Assembly (NCBI GenBank): GCA_003153555.1
Contig: PLZS01000207.1
Location: 1,291 to 49,154 of the forward strand
DNA length: 47,864 bases
From: Candidatus Melainabacteria bacterium
GTDB lineage: Bacteria > Cyanobacteriota > Vampirovibrionia > Obscuribacterales > Obscuribacteraceae
Reading direction: 5' to 3'
Part shown: positions 33,044 to 41,321 of the stretch, in pieces
How the letters are laid out: each line of letters opens with the position of its first letter
Numbering within the stretch: the first letter of the stretch is position 1
Notes under the pieces: generated by a model
What the model was told of the DNA's origin: nothing
What the model saw: only the letters and a program-made list of their open reading frames with translations
Database searches by the model: none
Made by a program: the position numbers and the translations under genes

Positions 33044-34456
33044 TCAGACTTTTTGCGTTTTCCAGATGCCGGTTTTGAAGCGCCAAATGGCGACGAGTCC
33101 GATCATGATTGCAGTCGATGACATAGCGAACCATGTGCCGCTCGGCCCCCAATTGAGGGTCACGGTGAGGAAGTATGCCAGCGGCAATCTGACGACAGTC
33201 AGAAAGAAGCAGCTCGCCCACATCGGCCAGTTTGTATAACCTGCACCCTGCATCGCACCAAACAAAGTGATCCAGGCTGCCACGAACGGTTCGCAGATGC
33301 CGATGATTTGCAGATATTGCGCCGTGTAGCGCACCACATTTTCATCTGTGCTCATCATGCGGGCAATCGGTTCTGCAAAACAAAACATCAATATTCCGCA
33401 CAAGAAGTTGAATCCACAGCCAATGGCAGCAACTTGCCAGCCTGCTTTTTCAGCTCTGTCAGGTTGTTTTGCACCAAGATTTTGGCCGACAATAGTTGCC
33501 ACCGCCATGCTAAGCGCATGAATCGGCAAGCCTGCCACCATCTCTTCGAGACGCAGCCCGACAGCCCATGCGGCTTGACATGATGTTGGATCTTTCGTTT
33601 GGGCGAAGACCAGAAAGAGAACGAAGTTTCCTCCGACCCAAGCTACGTCTTGAATACAAGCTGGAATGCCGATCTTCAAGAGTCTTATGATCCACGCTTT
33701 GTCGAATCCGGTGCGCAGAATGTCTCTTGGATTTAAGCATCCACCGATATCTGACTTGCTCAAAATGAACAGCGCAACAGACGTTCCGATTGTCCCGGCG
33801 ATCAGCCAAGCCATGCCAAATCCGGCTATGCCAAAGTGGAATGGACCCAGGCAGAAGACGAAGTCTAAGGTGATCGTTAGTGTCACCATCAGAATCCAAA
33901 TGCACATCGGCGTGCGGGCATTGCCTTTCGCGCGGAAGATGGAATTTGTGATCCACAACATGGTGAAAGGAACTTGTGACCAAATGTCCCAACGCATGTA
34001 TTCCCAGCCCAATTGCTCGACACGAGGAGATGCTCCCAACAAATGGAAGAACGGTTTAGCGAGAAGGAAACCGAGCGTGGCAGAGCCGACTCCGAAAATG
34101 AAGCCGAAAACTAATGACTGTCGCGCCGCTTCAGTCGCTCCAGCGATATCTTTCGCGCCCCAGTAGCGGCTGACGATAGCGGTTGCGCCTGCAGATAGCG
34201 CTACGGCCAGCATGATCATGAAGAACCAAATCTGCCCACCCACGCCGATCGCGGCTTGGATTTCACTGCCTAACTTGCCAGCCACCCAAACGTCTGTGAA
34301 ACTCGCAGCGGCAATCGTCAACATTTGCACAAGCGAAGGCCAGGACATATGCCAGATGGCTGCCCAAGTCGACCCAGAGACAATAACGCTGTCGTTATCA
34401 TCCTGCGCACGAATATCTTCAAGCTCTTGAAGTGCAACCATACATAAAGCCCGCAC
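33044..34456 (-). CDS. MATE-family multidrug/Na+ efflux transporter
   Basis: About 12 membrane segments in two halves over 470 aa. N-terminal half opens with IWHMSWPSLVQMLTIAAASFTDVWVAGKLG-type TM1 (here in part SWPSLVQMLTIAAASFTDVW), IGVGGQIWFF and SAGATAIVSRYWGAKD; the second half has GLRLEEMVAGLPIHALSMAVATIVGQNLGA-like block (part: IHALSMAVATIVGQNLGA), the MATE hallmark. Exports drugs or metabolites by cation antiport. Start is either GTG 34456 or ATG 34441 (MVALQELED); neither has a good ribosome binding site. Substrate unknown. Confidence 0.92.
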   Translation of the reverse strand: MRALCMVALQELEDIRAQDDNDSVIVSGSTWAAIWHMSWPSLVQMLTIAAASFTDVWVAGKLGSEIQAAIGVGGQIWFFMIMLAVALSAGATAIVSRYWGAKDIAGATEAARQSLVFGFIFGVGSATLGFLLAKPFFHLLGASPRVEQLGWEYMRWDIWSQVPFTMLWITNSIFRAKGNARTPMCIWILMVTLTITLDFVFCLGPFHFGIAGFGMAWLIAGTIGTSVALFILSKSDIGGCLNPRDILRTGFDKAWIIRLLKIGIPACIQDVAWVGGNFVLFLVFAQTKDPTSCQAAWAVGLRLEEMVAGLPIHALSMAVATIVGQNLGAKQPDRAEKAGWQVAAIGCGFNFLCGILMFCFAEPIARMMSTDENVVRYTAQYLQIIGICEPFVAAWITLFGAMQGAGYTNWPMWASCFFLTVVRLPLAYFLTVTLNWGPSGTWFAMSSTAIMIGLVAIWRFKTGIWKTQKV

Positions 34457-34605
34457 GAAATAATTTGGATCTCTAGCGTAACTAATTGGATGACAATAGG
34501 AAAGGGGAAATCACGAAAAATTGTCATTAAGCGTGTGATGGTACTATCTATAGTCTCAAAACCTAGACGTGCGGGTCCTCTTACTAAACCGGTACAACTA
34601 CACAT

Positions 34606-35826
34606 TTGAAAACTTCAGGCGATAGGCAAGACATCGAAATAAGCGATCTGGCTGCCCCTTCGGCGCATGACTTTTGGTCGATGCTGCAGAAATATCTTGT
34701 CTTTGATGAGCCTTCAAGTCGCTGCGCCCGCCTCAAAAAAGCTGTCGCAAAGCAGTTGAAAGCACCGCATTCCAAAGACATCGATCTGAATGCGACTTCC
34801 CAGTACCAACAAGATTGTTTGTTCGATGCGGTTTTTGGTGGGCGCCCAAGTGACAATGCCAGTCGCCTTTTGAGCGTCTTGTTGGGGCTCGAGGAGATCG
34901 CTCGTTTTGATGAAATCGCATTCGCCAGCTGGTCCAACGAAATTGGACCGGAAGAGTCGAACGGCAATCAATCTTCGGATTTTTGGCAAGGGTTGAGACG
35001 ATGGTTTGATGGCGCCAATCTTTCGGACAGTCAGACTCGCTGGCTGATGCATTGCGCGTTGACCACGCCTTCTTGGACTCAGCTAACTGCCTCTGGTCCC
35101 TGGAACGATGATCCGCTGAGAGTCTTTTTGCTGAGTGCTCTTGAGCAAGTAAAAATTCTCTGCATCACCGGCACAGCAGACTCTTTCGACGCAAAGGTTT
35201 TTGCCCTGGCTCATGCACAATTCTGCAAACTACTCGCAGAATTGCGGGCTCAACTGCCGGGCGACTTTTTGCCACAAGTGATTGTGATTGTGGAAGGACC
35301 GACCGAGGCTGTGCTTCTACCTCGATTCGCAGCTTCTTTGGGCATTGATCTGCAAGCGAAGGCAGTCATGATTGTTCCCGCAGGAGGAGCCAAACAAGTT
35401 TCCCGTCGATATCTTTTCTTGCGAGATTTAGTCGCTCTCCCGATTATATGCATTCTCGATCGTGACGCTGAGGAGCAAGCTTCTGTGATCACTGATACTA
35501 TCCGAGACTGCGACCAGCTCTTCGTTTTGGAAGCGGGAGAAATTGAGGATACGTTTGAACTTGGAACGTTTATCCGACATTTAAATTTGTATTTGGAATC
35601 GTTTCATGGCTCGGTTGTCCAACCCGTCGTGGCTACCGACTTTCGGGCGGGAGTAAGTAGAATGACCGTTCTCAACAGGTTATGGAAGGCCCGGAAGCTT
35701 GGTGACTTCGATAAAATAGCCTTTGCTGAATCAATTGCTCAGAACCTTGATACCGCCGGTGATGTGCCGCAAGAAGTGGTGCTAATTCTCAAATTTTTAG
35801 AAAAGGTCGCTACAGAGCATGTCTAA
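34606..35826 (+). CDS. Orphan TOPRIM-domain protein (OLD-like nuclease domain, no ATPase)
   Basis: 406 aa. The C-terminal half (~222-330) is a TOPRIM domain of the type in OLD-family nucleases: VIVIVEGPTEAVLLPRFA with E230 and E234, and CILDRDAEE with D285 and D287, followed by LEAGEIEDTFELG, which resembles the acidic motif ('IEN/IED') after the OLD TOPRIM. The N-terminal ~215 residues are helical, Trp-containing and unlike the ABC ATPase of OLD proteins; no Walker motifs are seen. So it may be a stand-alone metal-dependent nuclease or primase-like domain. The start TTG 34606 has no ribosome binding site; ATG 34681 is an alternative. It overlaps the downstream membrane-protein gene by 8 bases. 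Confidence 0.7.
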   Translation: MKTSGDRQDIEISDLAAPSAHDFWSMLQKYLVFDEPSSRCARLKKAVAKQLKAPHSKDIDLNATSQYQQDCLFDAVFGGRPSDNASRLLSVLLGLEEIARFDEIAFASWSNEIGPEESNGNQSSDFWQGLRRWFDGANLSDSQTRWLMHCALTTPSWTQLTASGPWNDDPLRVFLLSALEQVKILCITGTADSFDAKVFALAHAQFCKLLAELRAQLPGDFLPQVIVIVEGPTEAVLLPRFAASLGIDLQAKAVMIVPAGGAKQVSRRYLFLRDLVALPIICILDRDAEEQASVITDTIRDCDQLFVLEAGEIEDTFELGTFIRHLNLYLESFHGSVVQPVVATDFRAGVSRMTVLNRLWKARKLGDFDKIAFAESIAQNLDTAGDVPQEVVLILKFLEKVATEHV

Positions 35827-36265
35827 AACTGACGAACCGGTCAAGAAGAAGAAGCGAGGGGCTGCCAAAGTAGCTGCCATAGCCTCGACCGTACTTTGGA
35901 TATTGGGCTTCGCTCTGGCGTTTGTAGTGCCAGCTACCTCGCCGTTTGGATGGGTGCCTGACGGTATGTTGTTGGTTGGTTTTTTTCCGTTGCTTTATGC
36001 TTGGAGACCTGGCTGGCCATGGCTTGTATTTGGAGTTCTAAATGTCTGCATCGGTTTTCTGTTGCTCGTGGCAGCCTATATCCCGGATACCAACTTCACG
36101 CGCGACATGATCATTGTTCGCAAGCACCTTGCTGAACAGCACTCACCATTTACCTGGATGACTATTGGTGTAGTGTCCACCATATTTGGTATCACTCGGA
36201 TGTCTGCGCATCTAATCGAATGGATTATGGCGCGAGCAAAAAAAGGCTCTTCTCTTAAGGACTAA
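35819..36265 (+). CDS. Small membrane protein of unknown function
   Basis: 148 aa. Lys-rich cytoplasmic N terminus (VKKKKRGA) and at least three hydrophobic segments (~22-45, ~48-62, ~66-90), with a fourth at ~107-125 and a basic tail. No family recognised. Its ATG lies inside the last codons of the TOPRIM gene (8-base overlap), so the two are translationally coupled. Ends 5 bases before the convergent gene at 36271. Confidence 0.75.
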   Translation: MSKTDEPVKKKKRGAAKVAAIASTVLWILGFALAFVVPATSPFGWVPDGMLLVGFFPLLYAWRPGWPWLVFGVLNVCIGFLLLVAAYIPDTNFTRDMIIVRKHLAEQHSPFTWMTIGVVSTIFGITRMSAHLIEWIMARAKKGSSLKD

Positions 36266-36270
36266 CGCTG

Positions 36271-36840
36271 TTACTCGGTTTTCGCCGCAGTCTTACGATT
36301 GGCAACTTGTTGGGCGTTCCCTTCTGGCACAAGCACTCGCGCCAGAAAGCGATCTTCAGTTTCCCACATGCGTGGACGTTGTCCGGTCAAGCTAGATAAA
36401 TGTTTTGTGCCCTGCATCTTTTGGTCCATGTAATCAGCTTTCTTAGCTATATAGAGCCATTGTTTAACTACGAGGTTGTGCAGTTGAGGGTCTTGCGTTT
36501 TTTGTCGCATCAATTTCTTTTCCAGCGCTTCCGCGTATAAAATTCGACCATCCATATCCGCCGGCGACATTTCTACAGACTTTCCTAGCACCAGCACGGC
36601 GCGATCTATATTGTTGAAACGCATGGATTGTTCGCCTTCGAGTCGCAGAGCGCTTGAAGTCGAAGTGCCGATATCCAGCAACTGATCGGAACTAACCAAG
36701 GACTGCTCTCTATGAGCAATCGGAGTCGTGTCTTGAGAGAAATCGCTGTCTCGTGCAAGCACCGGCTGAGAGAGCGCCGCCAATAGCATTGCCAGCAGCA
36801 GTTGTTTCTTGATATTTAGCGGCACGAAATTACTTGGCAT
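36271..36840 (-). CDS. Small exported TPR-like protein
   Basis: 189 aa. Signal peptide ~1-28 (KKQLLLAMLLAALSQPVLA). The mature part has a helix-turn-helix repeat with TPR-like spacing (~70-125: RFNNIDRAVLVLGKSVEM, ILYAEALEKKLM) and a polar C terminus. Function unknown. ATG 36840 shares one base with the rpe stop (TAATG), so it is translated with rpe. Confidence 0.65.
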   Translation of the reverse strand: MPSNFVPLNIKKQLLLAMLLAALSQPVLARDSDFSQDTTPIAHREQSLVSSDQLLDIGTSTSSALRLEGEQSMRFNNIDRAVLVLGKSVEMSPADMDGRILYAEALEKKLMRQKTQDPQLHNLVVKQWLYIAKKADYMDQKMQGTKHLSSLTGQRPRMWETEDRFLARVLVPEGNAQQVANRKTAAKTE

Positions 36841-37553
36841 TAATAGCTCCCTTTTTCTCCTGCTAGCTCTTGCTTATTAATAGCTGTGATCGATTGTGAT
36901 TGCGTCATATGGAGATCGGCGATAGCCTTGTTGATGTCGCTTGCGCCGTAGACCGCGTTGCCTGCTACAAGCACGTCTGCGCCCGCTTCAACAACAGTTC
37001 TACCTGTGAGTGGGTTGATGCCACCATCTACGGAGACATGAACGTCGGGATGACCCGCGTTGTCCAACATCGATCGGACGGTTTTAATTTTCGGAACTAC
37101 TGCGTTGATAAATTTTTGTCCGCCAAAACCAGGGTTCACCGACATGATTAACACAAGGTCGATGTCGTCCAAGACATATCTTATCGTTTCTGGTGATGTT
37201 CCTGGATTAAGTGAAACACCAGCTTTTTTACCAAGCTTGCGTATATGCGATAGAGTCCTCTGCAAGTGAATGCAAGCTTCCACATGCACTGTAATGTAGT
37301 CGGAACCTGCATCTGCGAACTCTTCCAGGAATCTGTCCGGTTCCACGATCATCAAGTGAACATCTAGCGGCAGCGTGGTTTGTTTGCGAATTGCGCGCAC
37401 CACAGGTGGTCCTATGGTGAGATTTGGTACGAACTGGCCGTCCATCACGTCTATGTGGATCCAGTCGGCACCGGCGCTTTCAACCCGTTTGATTTCTTCA
37501 CCCAGTTTGGCGAAGTCCGCCGACAAGATTGAAGGTGCTACTAGTACAGTCAT
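36840..37553 (-). CDS. rpe: Ribulose-phosphate 3-epimerase
   Basis: Interconverts ribulose 5-phosphate and xylulose 5-phosphate in the pentose phosphate pathway. TIM-barrel motifs: VAPSILSADFAKLGEEI (start), WIHIDVMDGQFVPNLTIGP (catalytic Asp, metal His), LDVHLMIVEPDRF, LIMSVNPGFGGQKFI and SVDGGINPLTG. Complete, 237 aa. First gene of a two-gene minus-strand pair with the small exported protein; divergent from the acyl-CoA dehydrogenase homologue. Confidence 0.97.
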   Translation of the reverse strand: MTVLVAPSILSADFAKLGEEIKRVESAGADWIHIDVMDGQFVPNLTIGPPVVRAIRKQTTLPLDVHLMIVEPDRFLEEFADAGSDYITVHVEACIHLQRTLSHIRKLGKKAGVSLNPGTSPETIRYVLDDIDLVLIMSVNPGFGGQKFINAVVPKIKTVRSMLDNAGHPDVHVSVDGGINPLTGRTVVEAGADVLVAGNAVYGASDINKAIADLHMTQSQSITAINKQELAGEKGSY

Positions 37554-37795
37554 TGGTGAGAATACTCTGAAAATTGAGACGCGATCCGATGATGACCCGT
37601 TCTTCTAGCGAATCTCGATTATCATGACTACCCCGGTAGTTTCGGTCAAGTGGAACTAAATGGGATTGGCGCTTTTGAGATGAAGATCTTTTTAGATGTT
37701 TGTGGCCGCCTCAGACTGCCTAGTTTCAGGTGCTTCTCCAATAAACTGTTTGAGCGGGAATGAATGCGCTATGTAACGCGCGGGGGAATGTGATT

Positions 37796-38896
37796 ATGCC
37801 GGATTTAGCACTAACGGATGAACAACAAGAGTTTCAAAAACTTGCCAGAGAGTTTGCCCAAAACGAATTGGCTCCCAAGGCTTACGAATGCGATCAAAAA
37901 TCCATGGCACCGAAAGAGATTTTGAAGCAAGCCTGGGAGATCGGTTTGGTCACAGCCTCAGTGCCTGATGAACTCGGTGGACTTGGTCTCTCACTTCTCG
38001 AATGCTGCGTGATCGCTGAGGAATTAGCGAGCGGATGCAGCGGCATCTATGGTGCGATTGAGGCGACGACGCTTGCTCAATTAGTCTTAGTCGCAGTCGG
38101 TTCTGAACAACAAAAGAGAAAATATTTGCAGCCGCTCACCGAATCCCCCAGTTTTGCTGGGCTCGACGCCCAGCTTTTCTCGTCTGGTCAGCCCAAGCTA
38201 GAATGCTCTCGCGACAAAGATGTTTTTGTTCTCAACGGAGAAATCGTCGTCGCCAATGGCGCCAGTGCAGATTGGTTTTTGGTTTCCGCAAATGGCCCAG
38301 CACGAAGAATTTTCATAGTATCTAGACAGGACAAGGGTGTTGAAGCCGGTAGTCCCGTTTTTTCTATTGGCAGAAAAGCACTGGATCTAACGAACGTCAA
38401 GTTGACAAAAGTGCGAATTGACTCTAGCAACACATTGGAATTGGAGCAAAATGCCTGGCAGTTGATCAAGGATCAAGCCGCATGTGTCTTGGCTGCGGGC
38501 TCGGTCGGCATTGCCCGCAGCGCTATGCAAAACGCCATCCAATATTCCAAAGAGCGAAAAACTTTTGGTGTAGCAATTTCGCAGCATCAGGCTGTCGGCT
38601 TCATGTTAGCGGATATGGCTAAAGACGTCGAAGCGGCGCGCTTGTTGATTTGGCAAGCTTGCTTGATTGCTGGATCAGCTCAGACTGCGTTGGTATCAGC
38701 AGCAGTGGCACGCGCCTTTGCGCAAGACATGGCGATGAGAGTTGCTACCGATGCAGTGCAAGTTTACGGTGGATATGGTTATTCAAAAGAGTACCCAGTC
38801 GAAAAGCTAATGCGGGACGCCAAGGCATATCAGGTTTATCAAGGCACCAGCGCTGATTCCCGGGTGGATATCGGTCGCCACTTAGTTCATCAATAG
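37796..38896 (+). CDS. Acyl-CoA dehydrogenase homologue lacking the catalytic Glu
   Basis: Family fold is complete (366 aa): N-terminal helical domain (LTDEQQEFQKLAREFAQNELAPKAYECD), middle beta domain, and C-terminal domain with YSKERKTFGVAISQHQAVGFMLADMAKD and VYGGYGYSKEYPVEKLMRDAKA. The catalytic base of short/medium-chain enzymes is Glu in IYEGT; here the site is VYQGT with Gln349 (codon CAA at 38840-38842). The alternative Glu used by isovaleryl-CoA dehydrogenase is also not seen (aligned residue appears to be Ala). Beta-domain FAD contacts are also poorly conserved (for example GADWFLVSANG). Start: ATG 37796 follows GGGGGAA at good spacing; 37760 is an earlier ATG. A co-transcribed small gene follows after 4 bases. 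Confidence 0.85.
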   Translation: MPDLALTDEQQEFQKLAREFAQNELAPKAYECDQKSMAPKEILKQAWEIGLVTASVPDELGGLGLSLLECCVIAEELASGCSGIYGAIEATTLAQLVLVAVGSEQQKRKYLQPLTESPSFAGLDAQLFSSGQPKLECSRDKDVFVLNGEIVVANGASADWFLVSANGPARRIFIVSRQDKGVEAGSPVFSIGRKALDLTNVKLTKVRIDSSNTLELEQNAWQLIKDQAACVLAAGSVGIARSAMQNAIQYSKERKTFGVAISQHQAVGFMLADMAKDVEAARLLIWQACLIAGSAQTALVSAAVARAFAQDMAMRVATDAVQVYGGYGYSKEYPVEKLMRDAKAYQVYQGTSADSRVDIGRHLVHQ

Positions 38897-38900
38897 ACAA

Positions 38901-39125
38901 TTGACAGATGAACTTAAAAAAGGCCAATTACTTCTCGTCAAGGCACCACCTTATTACGAGAAGGAATATTTCTACGAAGTAACTGGAGCCGGTGATAAAC
39001 AAATCAGAGCAGCGCTCTACCATTCCCCCAAAGTCAAAAAGGTGTGGAGCGTCGAGGAGTTCAAGCTATTGCTCGAAATGGGCGTCGTTCGATTGGCCAA
39101 GGATGATGAGCGGCCTAAAAGCTGA
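38901..39125 (+). CDS. Small conserved-looking protein after the acyl-CoA dehydrogenase homologue
   Basis: 74 aa from TTG 38901, four bases past the preceding stop, with no separate ribosome binding site, so translation would be coupled. Basic, soluble, possibly a small beta-barrel (LLLVKAPPYYEKEYFYEVTG, RAALYHSPKVKKVWSVEEFK). Family not recognised. The open frame, same strand and tight spacing support it. Confidence 0.6.
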   Translation: MTDELKKGQLLLVKAPPYYEKEYFYEVTGAGDKQIRAALYHSPKVKKVWSVEEFKLLLEMGVVRLAKDDERPKS

Positions 39126-39142
39126 CCACGCTAAGAAATCGA

Positions 39143-39697
39143 TTAGTTAGTTGTGTGTTTGTGCCGTCTGGAGCGTCGATGCTGCTTCTTGGGTTTCTGA
39201 GTCTTGGTTGCTGTTGCAGCAGCTTTGGCTTTTGCGTCAGCTGCCGCTTTTGCCTCAGTCGCCGCTTTTTGCTCGTCAGTCGGCGCATCAGGATCTTCTA
39301 GCTCTGTAGATGGCGTTCCTGTCAGGGTTTGCTCAACTACAGCCGCATTCTTGCCTAAGATCGGCGCCAGAACGGTGTGTATTTTATGTGGGAACCAAGT
39401 TTGGATGGTAAATCGAATCGCGCAAAAGAATAACGCTACGCCGATGAAGATATAGACCAAATGCTCGGAAAAGCTCTTAACGTGTTTGCGTAATCTCGTC
39501 GGTTTGCGGGTGCGCTCGAAGTCATTGGACGACAAATTATCGTCAAGCCGACGCGTCATGTCTTGCTGTTTAATTCCGCTCTTTAACCCACCGCCCATTT
39601 TGCTCATTTCGCTTGCCGAAGTATGCCTGCCGCATACAACGCAAAATTTAAGTCCGAAATTAAGAGTGGCGCCACAGTAGGGACAAGAGGCTGGCAT
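39143..39697 (-). CDS. Zinc-ribbon single-pass membrane protein
   Basis: 184 aa. Zinc ribbon at the N terminus, C5-x2-C8 and C19-x2-C22 (CPYCG, CVVCG). A basic linker (~50-75) precedes one membrane helix (~78-98, VYIFIGVALFFCAIRFTI). The C-terminal ~60 residues are Ala/Lys/Thr-rich and end in a very basic KKQHRRSRRHKH tail. Same design as the protein at 13069-13674. Role unknown. Confidence 0.68.
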   Translation of the reverse strand: MPASCPYCGATLNFGLKFCVVCGRHTSASEMSKMGGGLKSGIKQQDMTRRLDDNLSSNDFERTRKPTRLRKHVKSFSEHLVYIFIGVALFFCAIRFTIQTWFPHKIHTVLAPILGKNAAVVEQTLTGTPSTELEDPDAPTDEQKAATEAKAAADAKAKAAATATKTQKPKKQHRRSRRHKHTTN

Positions 39698-39856
39698 CTA
39701 TTATTCGATCAATCCCCGACTTTTTCCGAGCATAACTAGCGACAACGTTAGGTCCACTATAGCACCTTGTAATACAGAGTTATGCCGGTCGCATGACTTA
39801 GCCAAACACGGTAAGAAGCGGCTTCCATCTCTGGGCGATAGTAAAAATGTGGAGAT

Positions 39857-40093
39857 CTAAAAATCGACCTGGGCCGCACCGGCATCAGTGGCACAGTATC
39901 TATTAAACATCTCTGATATTGATTCTCGGTCGTGCGCTAGTGTCTGTTGTTTACCATTCAGTTGAACGATGCGCTCTTTTAGTTCCTGAATCTGTTGTTG
40001 AATCACATTGACTTCTTCAGTGATCTCAGATTCAGTCAGAGTAAGCGCTTCGGCAAGCGTACCAAATGCTTTTTCTAGCTCGCTCTCAGCCAT
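39857..40093 (-). CDS. Small coiled-coil protein
   Basis: 78 aa. Residues ~10-60 form a strong heptad pattern (VNVIQQQIQELKERIVQLNGK) like SlyX, ZapA or UPF-type short coiled coils, but no family can be named. ATG 40093 has AAGGAA about 5 bases upstream (GGAAAGGAATCTCGC context). Single gene on the minus strand. Confidence 0.6.
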   Translation of the reverse strand: MAESELEKAFGTLAEALTLTESEITEEVNVIQQQIQELKERIVQLNGKQQTLAHDRESISEMFNRYCATDAGAAQVDF

Positions 40094-40232
40094 GCGAGAT
40101 TCCTTTCTCCGAAAAGTTGATGGGGTACTACAATCCTTGCGCGGACCTCTCTTTAGATCTGCACAAGCATCGACAGCACTATATTACCCACAATCGTGGT
40201 TGTCTGCGTCACTTGATTACAGTTCGGATTGG

Positions 40233-40994
40233 CTAAATTCCAGCTCCGTGCAAGAAGACGTCAACGGGATCGGTGGATGTGGGGGAGGTTGGCTCGTCTT
40301 CTTCTTCGTTTACAGAGGACATCGGAGTTGATGGTTGCAAAGATTGGATACAGGCACTGACTGATAGTAATTGCTTTTCGAGCTTGTGGATTCGCTCTTT
40401 GAGGCTTTTGATCGCTTCGGCTTCAATGTCTGGCACTTCGTCTTTGACCTTTTGTCCATCGCGATAGATGACCCGTCCCGGAACCCCGACCACAATAGAA
40501 TTATCAGGCACGTCTTTGAGCAGAATGGATCCAGAGGCGATGCGCACATTGTCGCCAACGGTAATGTCGCCTTGGATTTCAGCGCCGCTGCCGACGATCA
40601 CCCCGTTGCCCAGAGTCGGGTGACGCTTCATCCCTCTCGTTGCCGACCCCATGCGCGCTGCGGCTCCCGCACCCAGTGTGACGCCCTGGTAGATGACCAC
40701 ATCATCGCCAATCACCGCTGTCTCGCCGATCACTACCCCCATGCCATGGTCGATAAAGACTCTCCGACCGAGTGTTGCGCCGGGATGAATCTCAATTCCT
40801 GTTGTTACCCGGCTCAGGTGGGCAATAAAGCGAGCTAGAGTGTATAGTCCAGCGGTCCAAAGCGAGTGTGACAGCTGATGCACGGTTATCGCATGGAAGC
40901 CGGGATAGCAAAGAACGACCTCCAGGCGAGATCTCGCCGCTGGGTCCTGGTCGTAAATGGCATCAATGTTCTCTTTTATGCGGCTTAGGGTCAT
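40233..40994 (-). CDS. cysE: Serine O-acetyltransferase with long C-terminal extension
   Basis: Makes O-acetylserine for cysteine synthesis. Left-handed beta-helix hexapeptide repeats cover ~65-195; catalytic His residues are in FIDHGMGVVIGET and KRHPTLGNG. The usual enzyme ends soon after VPGRVI; here ~70 more residues follow: a coiled coil (ESLKERIHKLEKQLLSVSA-like), an acidic Glu/Thr/Ser linker and a final GAGI. E. coli CysE ends in GDGI, and its C-terminal Ile inserts into CysK to make the cysteine synthase complex, so that anchor seems kept. ATG 40994 has GGAG 9 bases upstream. Confidence 0.93.
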   Translation of the reverse strand: MTLSRIKENIDAIYDQDPAARSRLEVVLCYPGFHAITVHQLSHSLWTAGLYTLARFIAHLSRVTTGIEIHPGATLGRRVFIDHGMGVVIGETAVIGDDVVIYQGVTLGAGAAARMGSATRGMKRHPTLGNGVIVGSGAEIQGDITVGDNVRIASGSILLKDVPDNSIVVGVPGRVIYRDGQKVKDEVPDIEAEAIKSLKERIHKLEKQLLSVSACIQSLQPSTPMSSVNEEEDEPTSPTSTDPVDVFLHGAGI

Positions 40995-41321
40995 GCCGAT
41001 GGCTCCAGATTCGGATTAGTATTGCCTCTTGACAAGGTTGAACGGGTTTAAGAACACACATAAAAAGGGAATCTATGTAACTGAAGGGAAGTTTTTACAT
41101 TAATAATGTTCGGTTTCCGGGCGTCAGGGTCGCCCAAATGCGTAGTTTCCCCATACTTACGGGTCTTTTAAGGATTATTCTGGGTTAAAAGTTACCATCT
41201 GAGTGTCGAAAGTGTCAGGTATTCGGATACAAGACAAGATGTCAGGAGACCAATCGATTGACCGGAATATCCCCAAAAGAGTTCATAGAAGGCAACCTAC
41301 CAAGGTTTTAGCGTTTTTGTT
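40995..41321. other. Divergent intergenic region of cysE and the giant repeat gene
   Basis: 327 bases with no gene. It is the likely promoter region for both flanking genes. A TTGACA at 41029-41034 has no -10 at the normal distance. No ribosome binding site precedes ATG 41322 (the 10 bases upstream are T-rich). No riboswitch was recognised. Confidence 0.45.

Noticed and set aside
36271..37553. CRISPR, tRNA or rRNA in intergenic gaps of the window
   Set aside because: No regularly spaced repeats with unique spacers and no cloverleaf or rRNA-like stretches were seen in any gap read on both strands.
41029..41066. Sigma70 promoter TTGACA before the giant gene
   Set aside because: No -10 box lies 16-18 bases downstream; the nearest A/T-rich matches are at 12 and 26 bases.
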